Positions 15,624 to 25,184 are shown, numbered from the stretch's first letter. The stretch is DNA of 64,000 nt from Scytonematopsis contorta HA4267-MV1 (GCA_019359035.1 JAHHIC010000036.1:124001-188000); one strand, 5' to 3'. Numbers and translations are program-made. The notes: generated by a model not told the origin, from the sequence alone.

Positions 15624-16208
15624 TTATGTCTTCGTTAATACGAATACACTACCTTCATTACCTCTACCGATGCGAAAATCGCTATCTAAATAGGTAATGT
15701 CTAACCAGCCTTGACGTTCACTGTTCGTAATAGGAAAATCGAATCCTGTAAATTTTTTACCAGCTTCGATTTTTTCAATGAACTTTTCTGGAGAGTTATA
15801 GTCTATTAAACGCTGTAGGGTGATAATCGAACGCTCGAATTTTACTTGCACGCGACGGGTGTCAACTGGTTCAAAGGTTGCCGCAACACTGACTATTCCT
15901 TCAAAAAAAGGTAATCCGTATATTTCCGCAATGTTGTAAATACTGTTGCTGTTTACCCGGATACATTGGTAGATTTGACCAAGTTTTAAAAAAGGTATTC
16001 TACCTATATTCAAAAGTCCCTTACTTGTGGTGTATAGTAGTCGCCAATCGCCACTAAGTAAGTCAGCGGCTTCTACTGGACGGGGTGTCGGGTTTTGTTC
16101 TTCTAAAGTGGCAATAAGAGCCAAAATAGCTTGTTTTTCTGGCTCAGATGCAAGTAAACCGCGATTTTTACCTGCAATTGCTGTTTTTAGAGCTGCTTTT
16201 CCCATCAT
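15624..16208 (-). CDS. PAP/fibrillin family protein
   Basis: 194 residues. It shows the plastid-lipid-associated protein/fibrillin pattern: LLSGDWRLLYTTSKGLL near the N-terminus, GRIPFLKLGQIYQCI, and a C-terminal GWLDITYLDSDFRIGRGNEGSVFVLTK, which is the most conserved part. Fibrillins are lipocalin-like and coat thylakoid lipid structures, protecting photosystems under light stress. Two Met codons open the frame (16208 and 16205). It is alone on the minus strand, divergent from the DUF3134 gene. Confidence 0.88.
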   Translation of the reverse strand: MMGKAALKTAIAGKNRGLLASEPEKQAILALIATLEEQNPTPRPVEAADLLSGDWRLLYTTSKGLLNIGRIPFLKLGQIYQCIRVNSNSIYNIAEIYGLPFFEGIVSVAATFEPVDTRRVQVKFERSIITLQRLIDYNSPEKFIEKIEAGKKFTGFDFPITNSERQGWLDITYLDSDFRIGRGNEGSVFVLTKT

Positions 16209-16428
16209 CGCTTATTACCTCAAAGTTTTACTTCTTTAACCAAGGTGTCAACGTGCAATGTATAGAGCAATACAATTAATTATCGCCCCGTCAGTGCCCG
16301 CATTACCATATAATTTGTTTTTTGTCGGATATTTCGACAAAAGAGTTGAATAAATAACTAAATTATTTTGTATCAAGTGATAGACTCTAATTGTCTACTT
16401 TTTGTCCGTTGTTAGTGTCTTCGTCAAT

Positions 16429-16674
16429 ATGTTTAATTCCCCATTACGCGAACAACCCCGCCATCAACGAGCCTCTGTTATTCCATTAAAGCAAGAGTCG
16501 TCTTTGTTGGATTGGTTAAAGTCTAGCGGTCGTTTAATCGCCCGCGACAAACACGAATCTGACTTTCCAGGTGGGGACGAAGAAGAAATAGAATCACTAA
16601 TGAGTGGTGATGATGGGATTGAATATGACCTTGATGATGACGATGATGATGCTGGTGCGGTTGAGATAGATTAA
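16429..16674 (+). CDS. DUF3134 family protein
   Basis: 81 residues starting at the ATG of MFNSPLREQPRHQRASVIPLKQESSLLDWL. An upstream in-frame TTG (16402) would add nine residues that do not look like the family. The conserved core is SLLDWLKSSGRLIARD, followed by a strongly acidic tail (DLDDDDDDAGAVEID). DUF3134 is cyanobacteria-specific and of unknown function. It lies 80 bases upstream of mraY on the same strand and may share its transcript. Confidence 0.8.
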   Translation: MFNSPLREQPRHQRASVIPLKQESSLLDWLKSSGRLIARDKHESDFPGGDEEEIESLMSGDDGIEYDLDDDDDDAGAVEID

Positions 16675-16754
16675 TTATCTATGTCTTTGGAAGGGGGCAA
16701 AATGTAGCCCCCGCTGCTAAGTTTTTTTAAAGTGTGGAGTGAAGGGAAGTTTCC

Positions 16755-17849
16755 GTGGACGCAAAATTATCTCCTGACCAAGGGTTAAATCTCACTGGTA
16801 TCGGTCTAGTCTCGGCTTTAGGTGTCAGTCTAAGTACAACAGCGTTTTTCCTAGATGGAATGGCAAACCGTTCGTGGCAAGCTGCGTCATTGCTGCTGCC
16901 ATTGTTACTGTCTACCGTCATCACCGCTGTGGTTGGCTACTGGGTAGTACCCATGCTACAAGCTCTTAAAGCTGGGCAAATCATCCGCGAGGATGGACCG
17001 CAGGCCCATTTGAAAAAAGTTGGTACACCGACAATGGGAGGCATCTTTTTTGTCCCCGTCGCAGTAGCGCTTGCTTGTGTTTTATCGAAATTTGATACCA
17101 CTGTATTGGCTGTATCCGCATTAACACTGAGTTACGGGTTAATCGGCTGGATTGATGACTGGCAAATTTTACGCCGGAAGTCAAACAAGGGCATTTCTCC
17201 TAAAATGAAACTGGCTTTACAAATAGGTTTCGCAGCCGTCTTCTGTTCGTGGCTGTTTTCGACTCAGAATTATAGTATTACAAATATTGCTTTACCCTTA
17301 GGTTTTTCAATACCTCTAGGATGGTTTATATTCCTACCATTAGCGGCTTTTGTGCTAGTGGCAGAAAGCAACGCAACAAATTTGACAGATGGGGTTGATG
17401 GTTTAGCTGGTGGAACAGTAGCGATTGCACTGTTTGCATTGGGTGCTTTAGTTGCTCCCAGCGCACCAGGTCTAATGGTATTTTGTGCGGCTTTAAGTGG
17501 TGGTTGTTTAGGTTTCTTAGTTCACAACCGCAACCCCGCTCGTGTGTTTATGGGTGACACAGGTTCGTTGGCACTGGGTGGAGCTTTAGGTGCAGTAGCT
17601 CTTTTAAGTAACAGTCTCTTCGCGTTGTTAATCCTCAGTGGAATCTTTTTTGTAGAAACACTATCCGTAATAGCACAGGTGAGTTACTACAAAGCAACCA
17701 AAGGTCCAGATGGAAAAGGTAAGCGCTTATTTAAAATGGCTCCTTTACACCACCATTTAGAACTGTCTGGTTGGTCAGAATTACAAGTCGTCGCAGTATT
17801 TTATATTATAGCTGCCATATTGTCAGTGGTTTGCTTCATAATTCATTAA
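16755..17849 (+). CDS. mraY: Phospho-N-acetylmuramoyl-pentapeptide-transferase
   Basis: Integral membrane enzyme that transfers phospho-MurNAc-pentapeptide to undecaprenyl phosphate, making lipid I for peptidoglycan. 364 residues with about ten hydrophobic helices. Catalytic signatures are complete: IDDWQILRRKSNKGISPKMK (the DD pair), NATNLTDGVDGLAGG, FMGDTGSLALGG, and the cytoplasmic MAPLHHHLELSGWSE loop. The start is GTG at 16755, with GAAGGGAAG upstream as ribosome-binding site. It is not in a dcw cluster, as is normal in cyanobacteria. Confidence 0.97.
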   Translation: MDAKLSPDQGLNLTGIGLVSALGVSLSTTAFFLDGMANRSWQAASLLLPLLLSTVITAVVGYWVVPMLQALKAGQIIREDGPQAHLKKVGTPTMGGIFFVPVAVALACVLSKFDTTVLAVSALTLSYGLIGWIDDWQILRRKSNKGISPKMKLALQIGFAAVFCSWLFSTQNYSITNIALPLGFSIPLGWFIFLPLAAFVLVAESNATNLTDGVDGLAGGTVAIALFALGALVAPSAPGLMVFCAALSGGCLGFLVHNRNPARVFMGDTGSLALGGALGAVALLSNSLFALLILSGIFFVETLSVIAQVSYYKATKGPDGKGKRLFKMAPLHHHLELSGWSELQVVAVFYIIAAILSVVCFIIH

Positions 17850-17887
17850 TTCTGAAGCACACAAGGTAAAACTGATGAAATCCAAAA

Positions 17888-17922
17888 ACCCTTCCTTCAA
17901 CGGAGGGGTAATTTTTTTTTTT
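17888..17922 (+). terminator. Rho-independent terminator of mraY
   Basis: Eight-base stem ACCCTTCC/GGAGGGGT with loop TTCAAC and a long T run, about 40 bases after the stop. Confidence 0.88.
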
Positions 17923-17927
17923 AATCT

Positions 17928-17950
17928 GTAGAGACGCGATTTATCGCGTC
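17928..17950. repeat. 28-bp palindromic repeat, copy 4 (truncated)
   Basis: GTAGAGACG arm and CGATTTATCG core present. The second arm decays to TCTTC. Confidence 0.8.
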
Positions 17951-17973
17951 TTCATCATCTATAAAACCTATGA

Positions 17974-18016
17974 CTAGAGACGCGATAAATAGAGACGCGA
18001 TTTATCGCGTCTCTAC
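17974..18016. repeat. 28-bp palindromic repeat, copy 5 with nested half copy
   Basis: A left half (AGAGACGCGATAAA) is followed directly by a full copy with core CGATTTATCG, suggesting insertion of one copy into another or slippage. Confidence 0.85.
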
Positions 18017-18121
18017 GGAAAAAATGACCTTATTTATAAATATTAATTATATTTTGTTTGTAAAGTTGCTTTCATCATTTCTGAAATTACGACCACTACT
18101 AACAAAGTATTAATTGAGACT

Positions 18122-18148
18122 TCGTTCCCAGTTTATAGCCGGGAACGA
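18122..18148 (-). terminator. Hairpin downstream of psb28
   Basis: Perfect eight-base stem TCGTTCCC/GGGAACGA about 35 bases past the psb28 stop. It lacks a clear U-tract, so it may be a weak terminator or mRNA 3' stabiliser. Confidence 0.45.
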
Positions 18149-18180
18149 GAGTTCTGGGAGCAAGCACAAACAAAAGTACT

Positions 18181-18519
18181 CTATTGCGCTTTGTTGAATC
18201 CCAGACCTTTTTCCTCAGCGTAACGCTCCATAAACCGCATAAATCTTTCCCATTCGTCTTCGGATTTAATTAAGTAAATAGCTTCTAGAGCTTCCGGTTT
18301 ACCGTTGACAAATTTCCCCTTAACTTCACGAGTGATGATTTCCCCTTCTTCATCAATCATGTACATCCCAGTAATCTCCTCGGTACTGGCACCACTTAAA
18401 GCTGTCGGATTCTGAAAAATAAACGTTGCTGTACCATTTGCACCACTACGGGAGCGTGTCAGACGAACCTCTGGAACCGCTTCTTCGTCAATTCCCCTGG
18501 AAAACTGGATTTTAGCCAT
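18181..18519 (-). CDS. psb28: Photosystem II assembly protein Psb28
   Basis: 112 residues. Psb28 binds the cytoplasmic face of CP47/PSII intermediates (RC47) during assembly and repair and is not kept in the mature complex. [35 protein letters not shown] is the family's opening motif, followed by [33 protein letters not shown] and the C-terminal helix [17 protein letters not shown]. Monocistronic, minus strand. Confidence 0.96.
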   Translation of the reverse strand: MAKIQFSRGIDEEAVPEVRLTRSRSGANGTATFIFQNPTALSGASTEEITGMYMIDEEGEIITREVKGKFVNGKPEALEAIYLIKSEDEWERFMRFMERYAEEKGLGFNKAQ

Positions 18520-18612
18520 GATGAGTGTTCTTAAAGTTTTGTAATGCTCAGGTTAATATTCTCTCATCATTTAGCACCACACAATAGATACACAACTAAT
18601 CTGTACCAGAAT

Positions 18613-18640
18613 GTAGAGACGCGATTAATCGCGTCTCTAC
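18613..18640. repeat. 28-bp palindromic repeat, copy 6
   Basis: Perfect palindrome with core CGATTAATCG between psb28 and dtd. Confidence 0.9.
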
Positions 18641-18676
18641 AGGTCGCATGTATATTTTTTATCAGTGCGCTTGAAT

Positions 18677-19129
18677 TTATGAGGATTCGCGTTCTAATAA
18701 TAAGGTTACTGGCCCGTCATTTTCGATAAATACCTGCATCATTGCCCCAAATTTTCCCGTTTCTACTCGCAATCCACTATCGCGTAATTTTTCTACGAAA
18801 AGATTATATAATTTTTCTGCGGTGGTAGGTGTGGCTGAGCGGTCAAAAGAAGGACGGCGTCCTTTGCGACAATCGCCATAAAGCGTGAATTGGCTGACTA
18901 CGAGTAATTCACCACCCATTTCTTGCACGGATTTTTGCCACCTGTCACCACCTTCTGAGTCTGGAAACAAGCGCAACTCTAAGCATTTACGAACCATCCA
19001 ATCGAGTTCAGCTTCTGTATCATTATCTGCGATACCCACTAGTAAGTTGAGTCCTTGTGCAATTTTGCCGATAATTTCTTCGTTAATTGTCACTTGAGAG
19101 GATTTCACTCGTTGGATGATTACACGCAT
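18677..19129 (-). CDS. dtd: D-aminoacyl-tRNA deacylase
   Basis: Cytosolic homodimeric proofreading enzyme that releases D-amino acids (and glycine mischarged on tRNA-Ala) from tRNAs. 150 residues, typical length. [15 protein letters not shown] opens the family; the two active-site motifs SQFTLYGD and GPVTLLLE are present. The start codon is unambiguous. Single gene, followed by palindrome copy 6. Confidence 0.96.
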   Translation of the reverse strand: MRVIIQRVKSSQVTINEEIIGKIAQGLNLLVGIADNDTEAELDWMVRKCLELRLFPDSEGGDRWQKSVQEMGGELLVVSQFTLYGDCRKGRRPSFDRSATPTTAEKLYNLFVEKLRDSGLRVETGKFGAMMQVFIENDGPVTLLLERESS

Positions 19130-19182
19130 TTTTTACTTTCACAGTTATAAAAATATTAAATATAGTCGCATCCCCAACAAAA

Positions 19183-19279
19183 AACCCCACCCCCAACCCC
19201 CTCCCCGCTTGCGGGGAGGGGGCTACTATTTTTATTTCCCCTTCCCTCTGAGGGAAGCGGGTAGGGGGTTAGGTCTCTT
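19183..19279. repeat. Two GC-rich hairpin repeats
   Basis: The first (CCCCTCCCCGC/GCGGGGAGGGG) and the second (CCCTTCCCTC/GAGGGAAGCGGG) lie back to back between the CobW and dtd genes. They match the copies at 6621 and 13826. Confidence 0.8.
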
Positions 19280-20387
19280 ACGCAATACAGTTTTGCAGTT
19301 GCTGCAACAAAATTTCTTTATCGAGATTTTGACCTATCAGCACAACCTGATTTTTCTTTTCCCCTTTCCATTCATCTTCATCCATTGTGAAACGTTTACC
19401 GCACAAGTGAAAAATATGTCTTTGGGGGCTTTCTTCAAACCACATTATTCCTTTTGCACGGAAAACTTCGTCAGGTAGTTGGTTATCTAAGAAATATTGG
19501 AACTTTCTGACAGTAAAAGGTTGCTCTGTTTGGAAAGATATAGAAGTAAAGCCATCATTTTCTAAATGGTCAGAATGATGGTCATGATGGCTGTGGTCAT
19601 GATGTTCGTGACCACACTCCGTATGGTCATGGTTATGGTGTTCGTGACCACACTCTGTATGGTCGTGAGTATGACCGTGACTATGTTCGTGATGATGGTC
19701 GTGGTCGTGACCATGCTCCGAATCTAAATTAAAGTATTGGTCAGACTCAAATAGTCCTACGCTGAGAATTAAAGGAAGTGGAACCTGAGATTTCTGAGTA
19801 CGAATAATTCTAGCGCCTTCTTTAATATCTAGGATTTTTCTTTCTAAATCTTTTAATTCTGTCTCGCTGACTAAATCTGTTTTGTTGAGCAGGATTATAT
19901 CACCATAAGCAATTTGACTATAGGCAGCTTGGGAATTAAACAAGTCTAGGCTGTAGTTCGCAGCATCTACCACCGTGATAATTGAATCAAGACGAGTCAA
20001 GTGTTGTAATTCCGTACTTAAAAACGTTAGTGCCACTGGTATCGGGTCTGCTAGTCCAGTAGTCTCAACCACTAGATAATCAACGTTATCTTGCCGTTCT
20101 AACACTTTATAAACAGCGTCTACTAAATCGTTATTAATAGTGCAACAGATACAACCATTGCTTAATTCCACCATGTCATCATCTGTGGAAATAATTAACT
20201 CGTTATCAATGCCAATTTCCCCAAATTCATTTACCAAAACCGCTGTTTTCAATCCTTGCTGGTTACTCAGGATATGATTAAGTAAAGTAGTTTTTCCACT
20301 ACCGAGGAATCCTGTGATTATTGTTACAGGCATTCCTTGCTTAGCCGTATCCATTGCTTCAGGGGAATTTTTAATTGCTGATTGCAT
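19278..20387 (-). CDS. CobW/COG0523 GTPase with His-rich metal-binding loop
   Basis: 369-residue G3E-family GTPase, a likely zinc (or other metal) chaperone. Walker A GFLGSGKTTLLNHIL (residues about 26-40), the invariant metal-binding GCICC (Cys79, Cys81, Cys82), VVETTGLADP, and NKTD for guanine recognition. Residues about 222-275 are packed with His (HGHDHDHHHEHSHGHTHDHT), giving a flexible metal-loading tail segment before the C-terminal CobW_C domain (GIMWFEESPQRHIFHLCGKRF). Such proteins are often Zur-regulated, but I found no clear Zur operator upstream. It diverges from cysS. The exact client metalloprotein is unknown. Confidence 0.88.
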   Translation of the reverse strand: MQSAIKNSPEAMDTAKQGMPVTIITGFLGSGKTTLLNHILSNQQGLKTAVLVNEFGEIGIDNELIISTDDDMVELSNGCICCTINNDLVDAVYKVLERQDNVDYLVVETTGLADPIPVALTFLSTELQHLTRLDSIITVVDAANYSLDLFNSQAAYSQIAYGDIILLNKTDLVSETELKDLERKILDIKEGARIIRTQKSQVPLPLILSVGLFESDQYFNLDSEHGHDHDHHHEHSHGHTHDHTECGHEHHNHDHTECGHEHHDHSHHDHHSDHLENDGFTSISFQTEQPFTVRKFQYFLDNQLPDEVFRAKGIMWFEESPQRHIFHLCGKRFTMDEDEWKGEKKNQVVLIGQNLDKEILLQQLQNCIA

Positions 20388-20557
20388 AATCGTGCTGCTT
20401 TTATTTTTAGCTGTTTAATTTTTATGATGCAAAAACTTTCAATATGGCGCAAACAGTCAACAAAACATTAGCATAAGGATGCTGGGATTTCATCATCCTC
20501 ACAGTTGCCAACTCTTAATTACGAAATTATTCTCTCTGTAAACGGTAATATTTTGCT

Positions 20558-22093
20558 ATGACCCTAACGGTTTATAACACACTCACTCGTCGTCTAGAAC
20601 CCTTTGAGACCATCGAACCAATGAAGGTTAAGATGTATTGCTGCGGTGTGACCGTTTATGACTATTGTCATTTGGGTCATGGTCGTACTTATATTGTTTG
20701 GGATACTATTCGACGTTATCTTACATGGTGCGGTTACCAGGTACGCTATATTCAAAATTTTACTGATATTGATGATAAAATTCTCAACCGAGCCAGAGAA
20801 CAAGGTTCGACGATGGAAGCGGTGAGTCAAAAGTTTATCGACGCCTATTTTGAAGATATTCGTCGCTTAAACGTCATAGATGCAGACGAGTATCCACGAG
20901 CAACACAGCATATTCCAGAAATTCATCAATTAATTCAAGCGTTAGTAGCAAAAGACTATGCTTACGCGAATGGTGGAGATGTTTATTACCGAGTTCAACG
21001 TTTTCCTGGTTATGGAAAACTTTCGGGACAGGAACTTAAACAAATGCAAGCGGGTGCAAGCGGTCGAGTTGACGCAGAAGACCCTAGTGGAAAGAAAAAG
21101 CAACACCCCTTTGATTTTGCTTTGTGGAAATCAGCAAAACCGGGAGAACCTGCTTGGGATTCACCTTGGGGTCCTGGTCGTCCCGGATGGCACATTGAAT
21201 GTTCGGCAATGATTCGCTCACGTCTTGGTGAAACTATTGATATTCATACTGGTGGTGGAGACTTAATATTTCCCCACCACGAAAATGAAATCGCACAGTC
21301 GGAAGGTGCTATCGATAAGCCATTGTCTCGCTACTGGATGCACAACGGTATGGTGAGAGTTAACGGTGAGAAAATGTCCAAGTCCTTAGGCAATTTCATC
21401 ACCATCCGCGAAATGTTGGACAAAGGAGTTGACCCAATGGCAGTACGCTTCTTTGTTCTTCAAGGTCATTATCGCAAACCTTTGGACTTTACCGACGAGG
21501 CGATCGCAAATGCGTCTAATAGTTGGCAAACCCTAAAAGAAGGTTTACTGTTCGGACTAGAGTACGGGGAAAAATTGGGTTGGGGAACTGGGAATAGGGC
21601 ATTGGGAATTGGGAATGGGGAATTGGGAATTGGAAATAATCCCTCACAACTACCCACTCCCCACTCTTCCTCCCCCACTCCCCACTCCCTACTCCCTAAT
21701 CCCTTAGAAAGATTTAAAGAAGGAGCGGATGACGACTTTAATTTTTCTAACGGGTTAGCGGTGCTATTTGAATTAGCTAAAAGCTTACAACGTGAGAAAA
21801 ACATCTTAGTGCATGAAGGAATAAGCAAAACACCATCAGCAGAATTACATACGCAATGGGAAACATTAGTTACCTTAGCAGCAGTTCTCGGTTTAGAAGC
21901 CAAGCAGGAAGAACAACAAATCCCAAGCGATAATGAATTGAGCGATAGTCAAATAGAAAGCCTAATTCAGGAACGCCAAGAAGCTCGCCAATCTAAAAAC
22001 TTCGCCGAATCAGACCGTATTCGTAACGAATTACAGTCAAAAGGCATCAACCTAATAGATACCAAAGAAGGAGTACGCTGGCACAGAAATTAA
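20558..22093 (+). CDS. cysS: Cysteinyl-tRNA synthetase
   Basis: Charges tRNA-Cys with cysteine. Zinc-binding CCG at residues 28-30, HLGH (38-41) as the HIGH motif, ECSAMIRSRLG, HHENEIAQSE, and the KMSKSLGNF signature are all intact. At 511 residues it is longer than the usual 460-490 because residues about 340-382 (from GTGNRALGIGNGELGIGN to PTPHSLLPN) are translated from short tandem repeats inserted just after the catalytic half. The downstream DALR-type helical domain (ERFKEGADDDFNFSNGLAVLFELAKSL) is preserved, so the enzyme is presumably functional. Confidence 0.95.
   Translation: MTLTVYNTLTRRLEPFETIEPMKVKMYCCGVTVYDYCHLGHGRTYIVWDTIRRYLTWCGYQVRYIQNFTDIDDKILNRAREQGSTMEAVSQKFIDAYFEDIRRLNVIDADEYPRATQHIPEIHQLIQALVAKDYAYANGGDVYYRVQRFPGYGKLSGQELKQMQAGASGRVDAEDPSGKKKQHPFDFALWKSAKPGEPAWDSPWGPGRPGWHIECSAMIRSRLGETIDIHTGGGDLIFPHHENEIAQSEGAIDKPLSRYWMHNGMVRVNGEKMSKSLGNFITIREMLDKGVDPMAVRFFVLQGHYRKPLDFTDEAIANASNSWQTLKEGLLFGLEYGEKLGWGTGNRALGIGNGELGIGNNPSQLPTPHSSSPTPHSLLPNPLERFKEGADDDFNFSNGLAVLFELAKSLQREKNILVHEGISKTPSAELHTQWETLVTLAAVLGLEAKQEEQQIPSDNELSDSQIESLIQERQEARQSKNFAESDRIRNELQSKGINLIDTKEGVRWHRN
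21575..21703. repeat. Composite short tandem repeats inside cysS
   Basis: TTGGGAA-type units followed by CCCCACT-type units, both in frame; 129 bases, about 43 codons. Confidence 0.9.
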
Positions 22094-22127
22094 TCCGTAA
22101 ATCGTAGTTTGGTTTGAGGCTTTTGTT

Positions 22128-22192
22128 CTGTGGGATGGGCTTCGGTGCCCGTCCATGCCAAACCAGGCGGGCAAGGATGCCCACCCCACAAG
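22128..22192. repeat. Dispersed GGGATGGGC...GCCCACCCCAC inverted repeat
   Basis: Imperfect inverted repeat between cysS and tldD, of the same family as 14791, 32613 and 40329. Confidence 0.8.
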
Positions 22193-22283
22193 AAAGTAGA
22201 GCAATTATTATTTTGGAACCTCATTAAAATTCACAGTATATTATCCAACCAAATCCTTTTCTTACAATTGTTAGATATAAATC

Positions 22284-23726
22284 ATGATGTGGTCACAATT
22301 AAATCAAGCGATTGCAGCATTCAACATTCCCGCCGATTGGATTGGCATTAGAGTAGTTAAAGAAACATTAAATTTACGTTCGGTTCGTGATGCCTTACCT
22401 CAGTCAAATGGTAAAACTTCCACACTCGGAGCAATGCTGGAAGTTTTAGTGAATGGCTGTATAGGTTACGCAGCCACCAATGCCTTAGACCTAGCTACCT
22501 TACAAGCAGCAGCCGAAAAAGCTTATAAACAGGCACTCGCAGCCAGCGAATGGTGGATTTATCCATTTAACGCAGCCAGTGAACGTCCAAAAGTAGTGGG
22601 TGAATATATCTCACCCCACCTCGAATCATTAGATACCCTTAGCCCAGGGGAAGTAAACCATATACTCGTCCGTATTTGCCAAACCTTAAAAGTTTCTGAA
22701 AAAATAGTTCAAACCAGAGCCAGCGCAATCACCAGCGAAATGGAAACTTGGTTCGTCAGTACAAACGGCTCAGAAGTGTATCAAAAATTTTTGTTTGTCC
22801 GTAGTAGTTTTGGCGTAACAGCCCAAGATGGCTCAATAGTTCAACAACGTAGTAACAACGGTTGGGAAGCGAACTGTTTTCAAGGAGGACTAGAGCTTCT
22901 AAAAAATCCAAATTTATGGCATCAAGCGCAACAAATAGGCGAGCAGGCTGTAGAATTATTGAGTGCAGAAGAATGTCCTAACACCGTAACAAATTTAGTG
23001 TTAGCACCAGACCAAATGATGCTACAAATTCATGAAAGCATTGGACACCCTTTAGAAATAGACCGCATTTTAGGAGATGAGCGTAACTATGCGGGAGGTA
23101 GTTTTGTAGAACTTACAGATTTTGGGAACCTGGTATACGGTTCACCAAAGATGAATATTACCTTTGACCCCACAGTATCTGGAGAGCTAGCTAGTTACGG
23201 CTTTGATGATACAGGTAATGTCGCAACACGGGAGTATTTAGTTAAAGAAGGAGTACTGCAACGAGGGTTAGGGAGTTTAGAAAGTCAAACCAGGGCAAAA
23301 GTACCAGGAGTTGCTTGTGCTCGTGCTTCTTCTTGGAATCGGCCAGCAATTGACCGTATGGCAAATTTAAATTTAGAACCAGGTTCAGAATCCTTTGATG
23401 AAATTATCGCTGGAATAGAAAGCGGAGTTTATATGGAATCTAACCGTTCTTGGTCAATAGATGACCGTCGTTATAAATTTCAATTTGGTTGCGAATATGC
23501 CAAATTAATAGAAAATGGGAAATTGACCAAGACACTACGTAATCCTAACTACCGTGCAACAACTCCAGAGTTTTGGAAAAGTTTAGTTAAAGTAGGCAAT
23601 TCCTCAACTTGGCAAATGTACGGCACAGCTTACTGCGGTAAAGGAGAACCAAATCAAGCAATTTGGGTGGGACATGGTTCACCGGTTTGCGTATTTGCGG
23701 ATGTGGAAGTATTTGGTGGAGGTTGA
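22284..23726 (+). CDS. tldD: TldD/PmbA-family metalloprotease, TldD-type
   Basis: 480 residues. TldD is the catalytic half of the TldD-TldE heterodimeric peptidase. The zinc motif HExxxH is present as HESIGH (His250, Glu251, His255), followed by the family's GGSFVELTDFG and late ...AYCGKGEPNQAIWVGHGSPVC segment where further ligands lie. N-terminal residues 1-200 form the mixed alpha/beta domain shared with TldE (RSVRDALPQSNG). The next gene, 117 bases downstream, encodes the TldE-like partner. In other bacteria the pair processes small peptides; its substrates in cyanobacteria are not known to me. Confidence 0.9.
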   Translation: MMWSQLNQAIAAFNIPADWIGIRVVKETLNLRSVRDALPQSNGKTSTLGAMLEVLVNGCIGYAATNALDLATLQAAAEKAYKQALAASEWWIYPFNAASERPKVVGEYISPHLESLDTLSPGEVNHILVRICQTLKVSEKIVQTRASAITSEMETWFVSTNGSEVYQKFLFVRSSFGVTAQDGSIVQQRSNNGWEANCFQGGLELLKNPNLWHQAQQIGEQAVELLSAEECPNTVTNLVLAPDQMMLQIHESIGHPLEIDRILGDERNYAGGSFVELTDFGNLVYGSPKMNITFDPTVSGELASYGFDDTGNVATREYLVKEGVLQRGLGSLESQTRAKVPGVACARASSWNRPAIDRMANLNLEPGSESFDEIIAGIESGVYMESNRSWSIDDRRYKFQFGCEYAKLIENGKLTKTLRNPNYRATTPEFWKSLVKVGNSSTWQMYGTAYCGKGEPNQAIWVGHGSPVCVFADVEVFGGG

Positions 23727-23800
23727 GGAAGGGGGAGTATCCTAAATGTCAGAACAGGTGTTTTTTTTAGCACCTTCAAATAGCCTGCTATTGTACAACT

Positions 23801-23820
23801 AGGGAGCAAGATGCTCCCAT
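23801..23820. repeat. Small palindrome GGGAGCAAGATGCTCCC
   Basis: Shares the GAGCAAGATGCTC core with the arms flanking the minisatellite at 46732-47012. Confidence 0.7.
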
Positions 23821-23842
23821 TACTAAAATTTTTTAAATTAAT

Positions 23843-25183
23843 ATGGAAGATTTATCAGTATTAGAAAGTAGTTTTAATCAATTAGCTGAAATTTTACTCA
23901 GTCAAAAACATGAAAGCGAAGAATTTACTGTAAAGTTGAGTAGTGAAAGAAGTCAATTCACGCGCTTTAATAACGCGAAGGTGAGACAAACAGGTATCGT
24001 TGCTGACGGTGAAATACAATTAACTTTAATGCACAACCAACGCAGTGCATTTAGAAGCTTTCCTTTTACAGGAAATCATGATATTGATTGCCAAGAAGCA
24101 CAAAAAGCTTTTTTAGAATTGCGCGAAGAAATACCATTGCTACCAAAAGACCCTTATCTGGTTTTACCTTCAGGTAATAATATTAGTAGCGAAGTACATA
24201 ATGGTAAATTATTGCCAAATGAAGATATTCCCATAAAGTTGCTAAAAGAAGTTACAGAATTAGATTTCACTGGTATATATTCTGGTGGGGTTGTGATTAA
24301 AGGTTATGGAGATTCTTGTGGACAAAAACACTGGTTTGCGACGGATACTTTCACATTAGATTATTCTATTTTTAGTAAATCTGGACAAGCAGTTAAAGGA
24401 TTTTTTGCAGGAAGTGAATGTCATCAAGAAGCTTATTTAGCAAAAATAAGTGAAGCTAAAAAACAACTTAAATTGCTAGAAAATCCAGTAAAGCAATTGC
24501 CAAAAGGTAATTACAGGACTTATTTTTCTCCAGAAGCTGTTGCGGATTTATTAATGATGCTTTCTTGGGGTGGTGTAAGCGAAGCTGATTTACAACAAGG
24601 TAATAGTTCTTTAGCTTCTATATGGCGTCAAGAAAAACAACTTTCCCCAAAATTTAATTTAAAAGAAAACTTTCAACGGGGTTTAGTACCGCGATTTAAT
24701 CAATTAGGGGAAATGGCCGCACTAGAATTACCCATAATAGAAAAAGGTAATTTGCTAAATACATTAGTAAATTCACGAACAGCAAAGGAATATCAAAAAA
24801 TTGCCAACGGAGCCAATTCATCAGAAACATTGCGAGCACCAGAAATTATCTGTGGAAACTTAAAGAAAGAGGAAATTTTATCTAGCTTAGACACAGGTTT
24901 ATACGTATCTAACTTACATTATTTAAACTGGAGTGACCGTCCCACAGGTAGGATTACAGGTATGACTCGTTATGCTTGTTTTTGGGTAGAGAAAGGAGAA
25001 ATAGTCGCTCCTATTGAAAACCTACGCTTTGATGACAGCCTTTATCGTTTTTGGGGAGACAATTTAATTGATTTTACTGATTTTCAAGAATTTATCCCAG
25101 AAGTAGGAACCTACGAAGGAAGACAACTAGGAGGTAACATGGTTCCAGGCATGTTAGTCAAAGATTTCACTTATACCCTTTAA
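23843..25183 (+). CDS. TldD/PmbA-family protein, TldE-like partner
   Basis: 446 residues with the PmbA/TldD fold but without the HExxxH site, as expected for the non-catalytic TldE subunit. Recognisable parts are SSERSQFTRFNNAKVRQTG near the N-terminus, the YFSPEAVADLLMMLSWGG centre, and the C-terminal GRITGMTRYACFWVEKGEIVAPIENLRFDDSLYRFWGDNL. It follows tldD in the same orientation and is likely co-transcribed. The 3' end is bordered by AATTCCC tandem repeats. Confidence 0.85.
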   Translation: MEDLSVLESSFNQLAEILLSQKHESEEFTVKLSSERSQFTRFNNAKVRQTGIVADGEIQLTLMHNQRSAFRSFPFTGNHDIDCQEAQKAFLELREEIPLLPKDPYLVLPSGNNISSEVHNGKLLPNEDIPIKLLKEVTELDFTGIYSGGVVIKGYGDSCGQKHWFATDTFTLDYSIFSKSGQAVKGFFAGSECHQEAYLAKISEAKKQLKLLENPVKQLPKGNYRTYFSPEAVADLLMMLSWGGVSEADLQQGNSSLASIWRQEKQLSPKFNLKENFQRGLVPRFNQLGEMAALELPIIEKGNLLNTLVNSRTAKEYQKIANGANSSETLRAPEIICGNLKKEEILSSLDTGLYVSNLHYLNWSDRPTGRITGMTRYACFWVEKGEIVAPIENLRFDDSLYRFWGDNLIDFTDFQEFIPEVGTYEGRQLGGNMVPGMLVKDFTYTL

Positions 25184-25184
25184 T

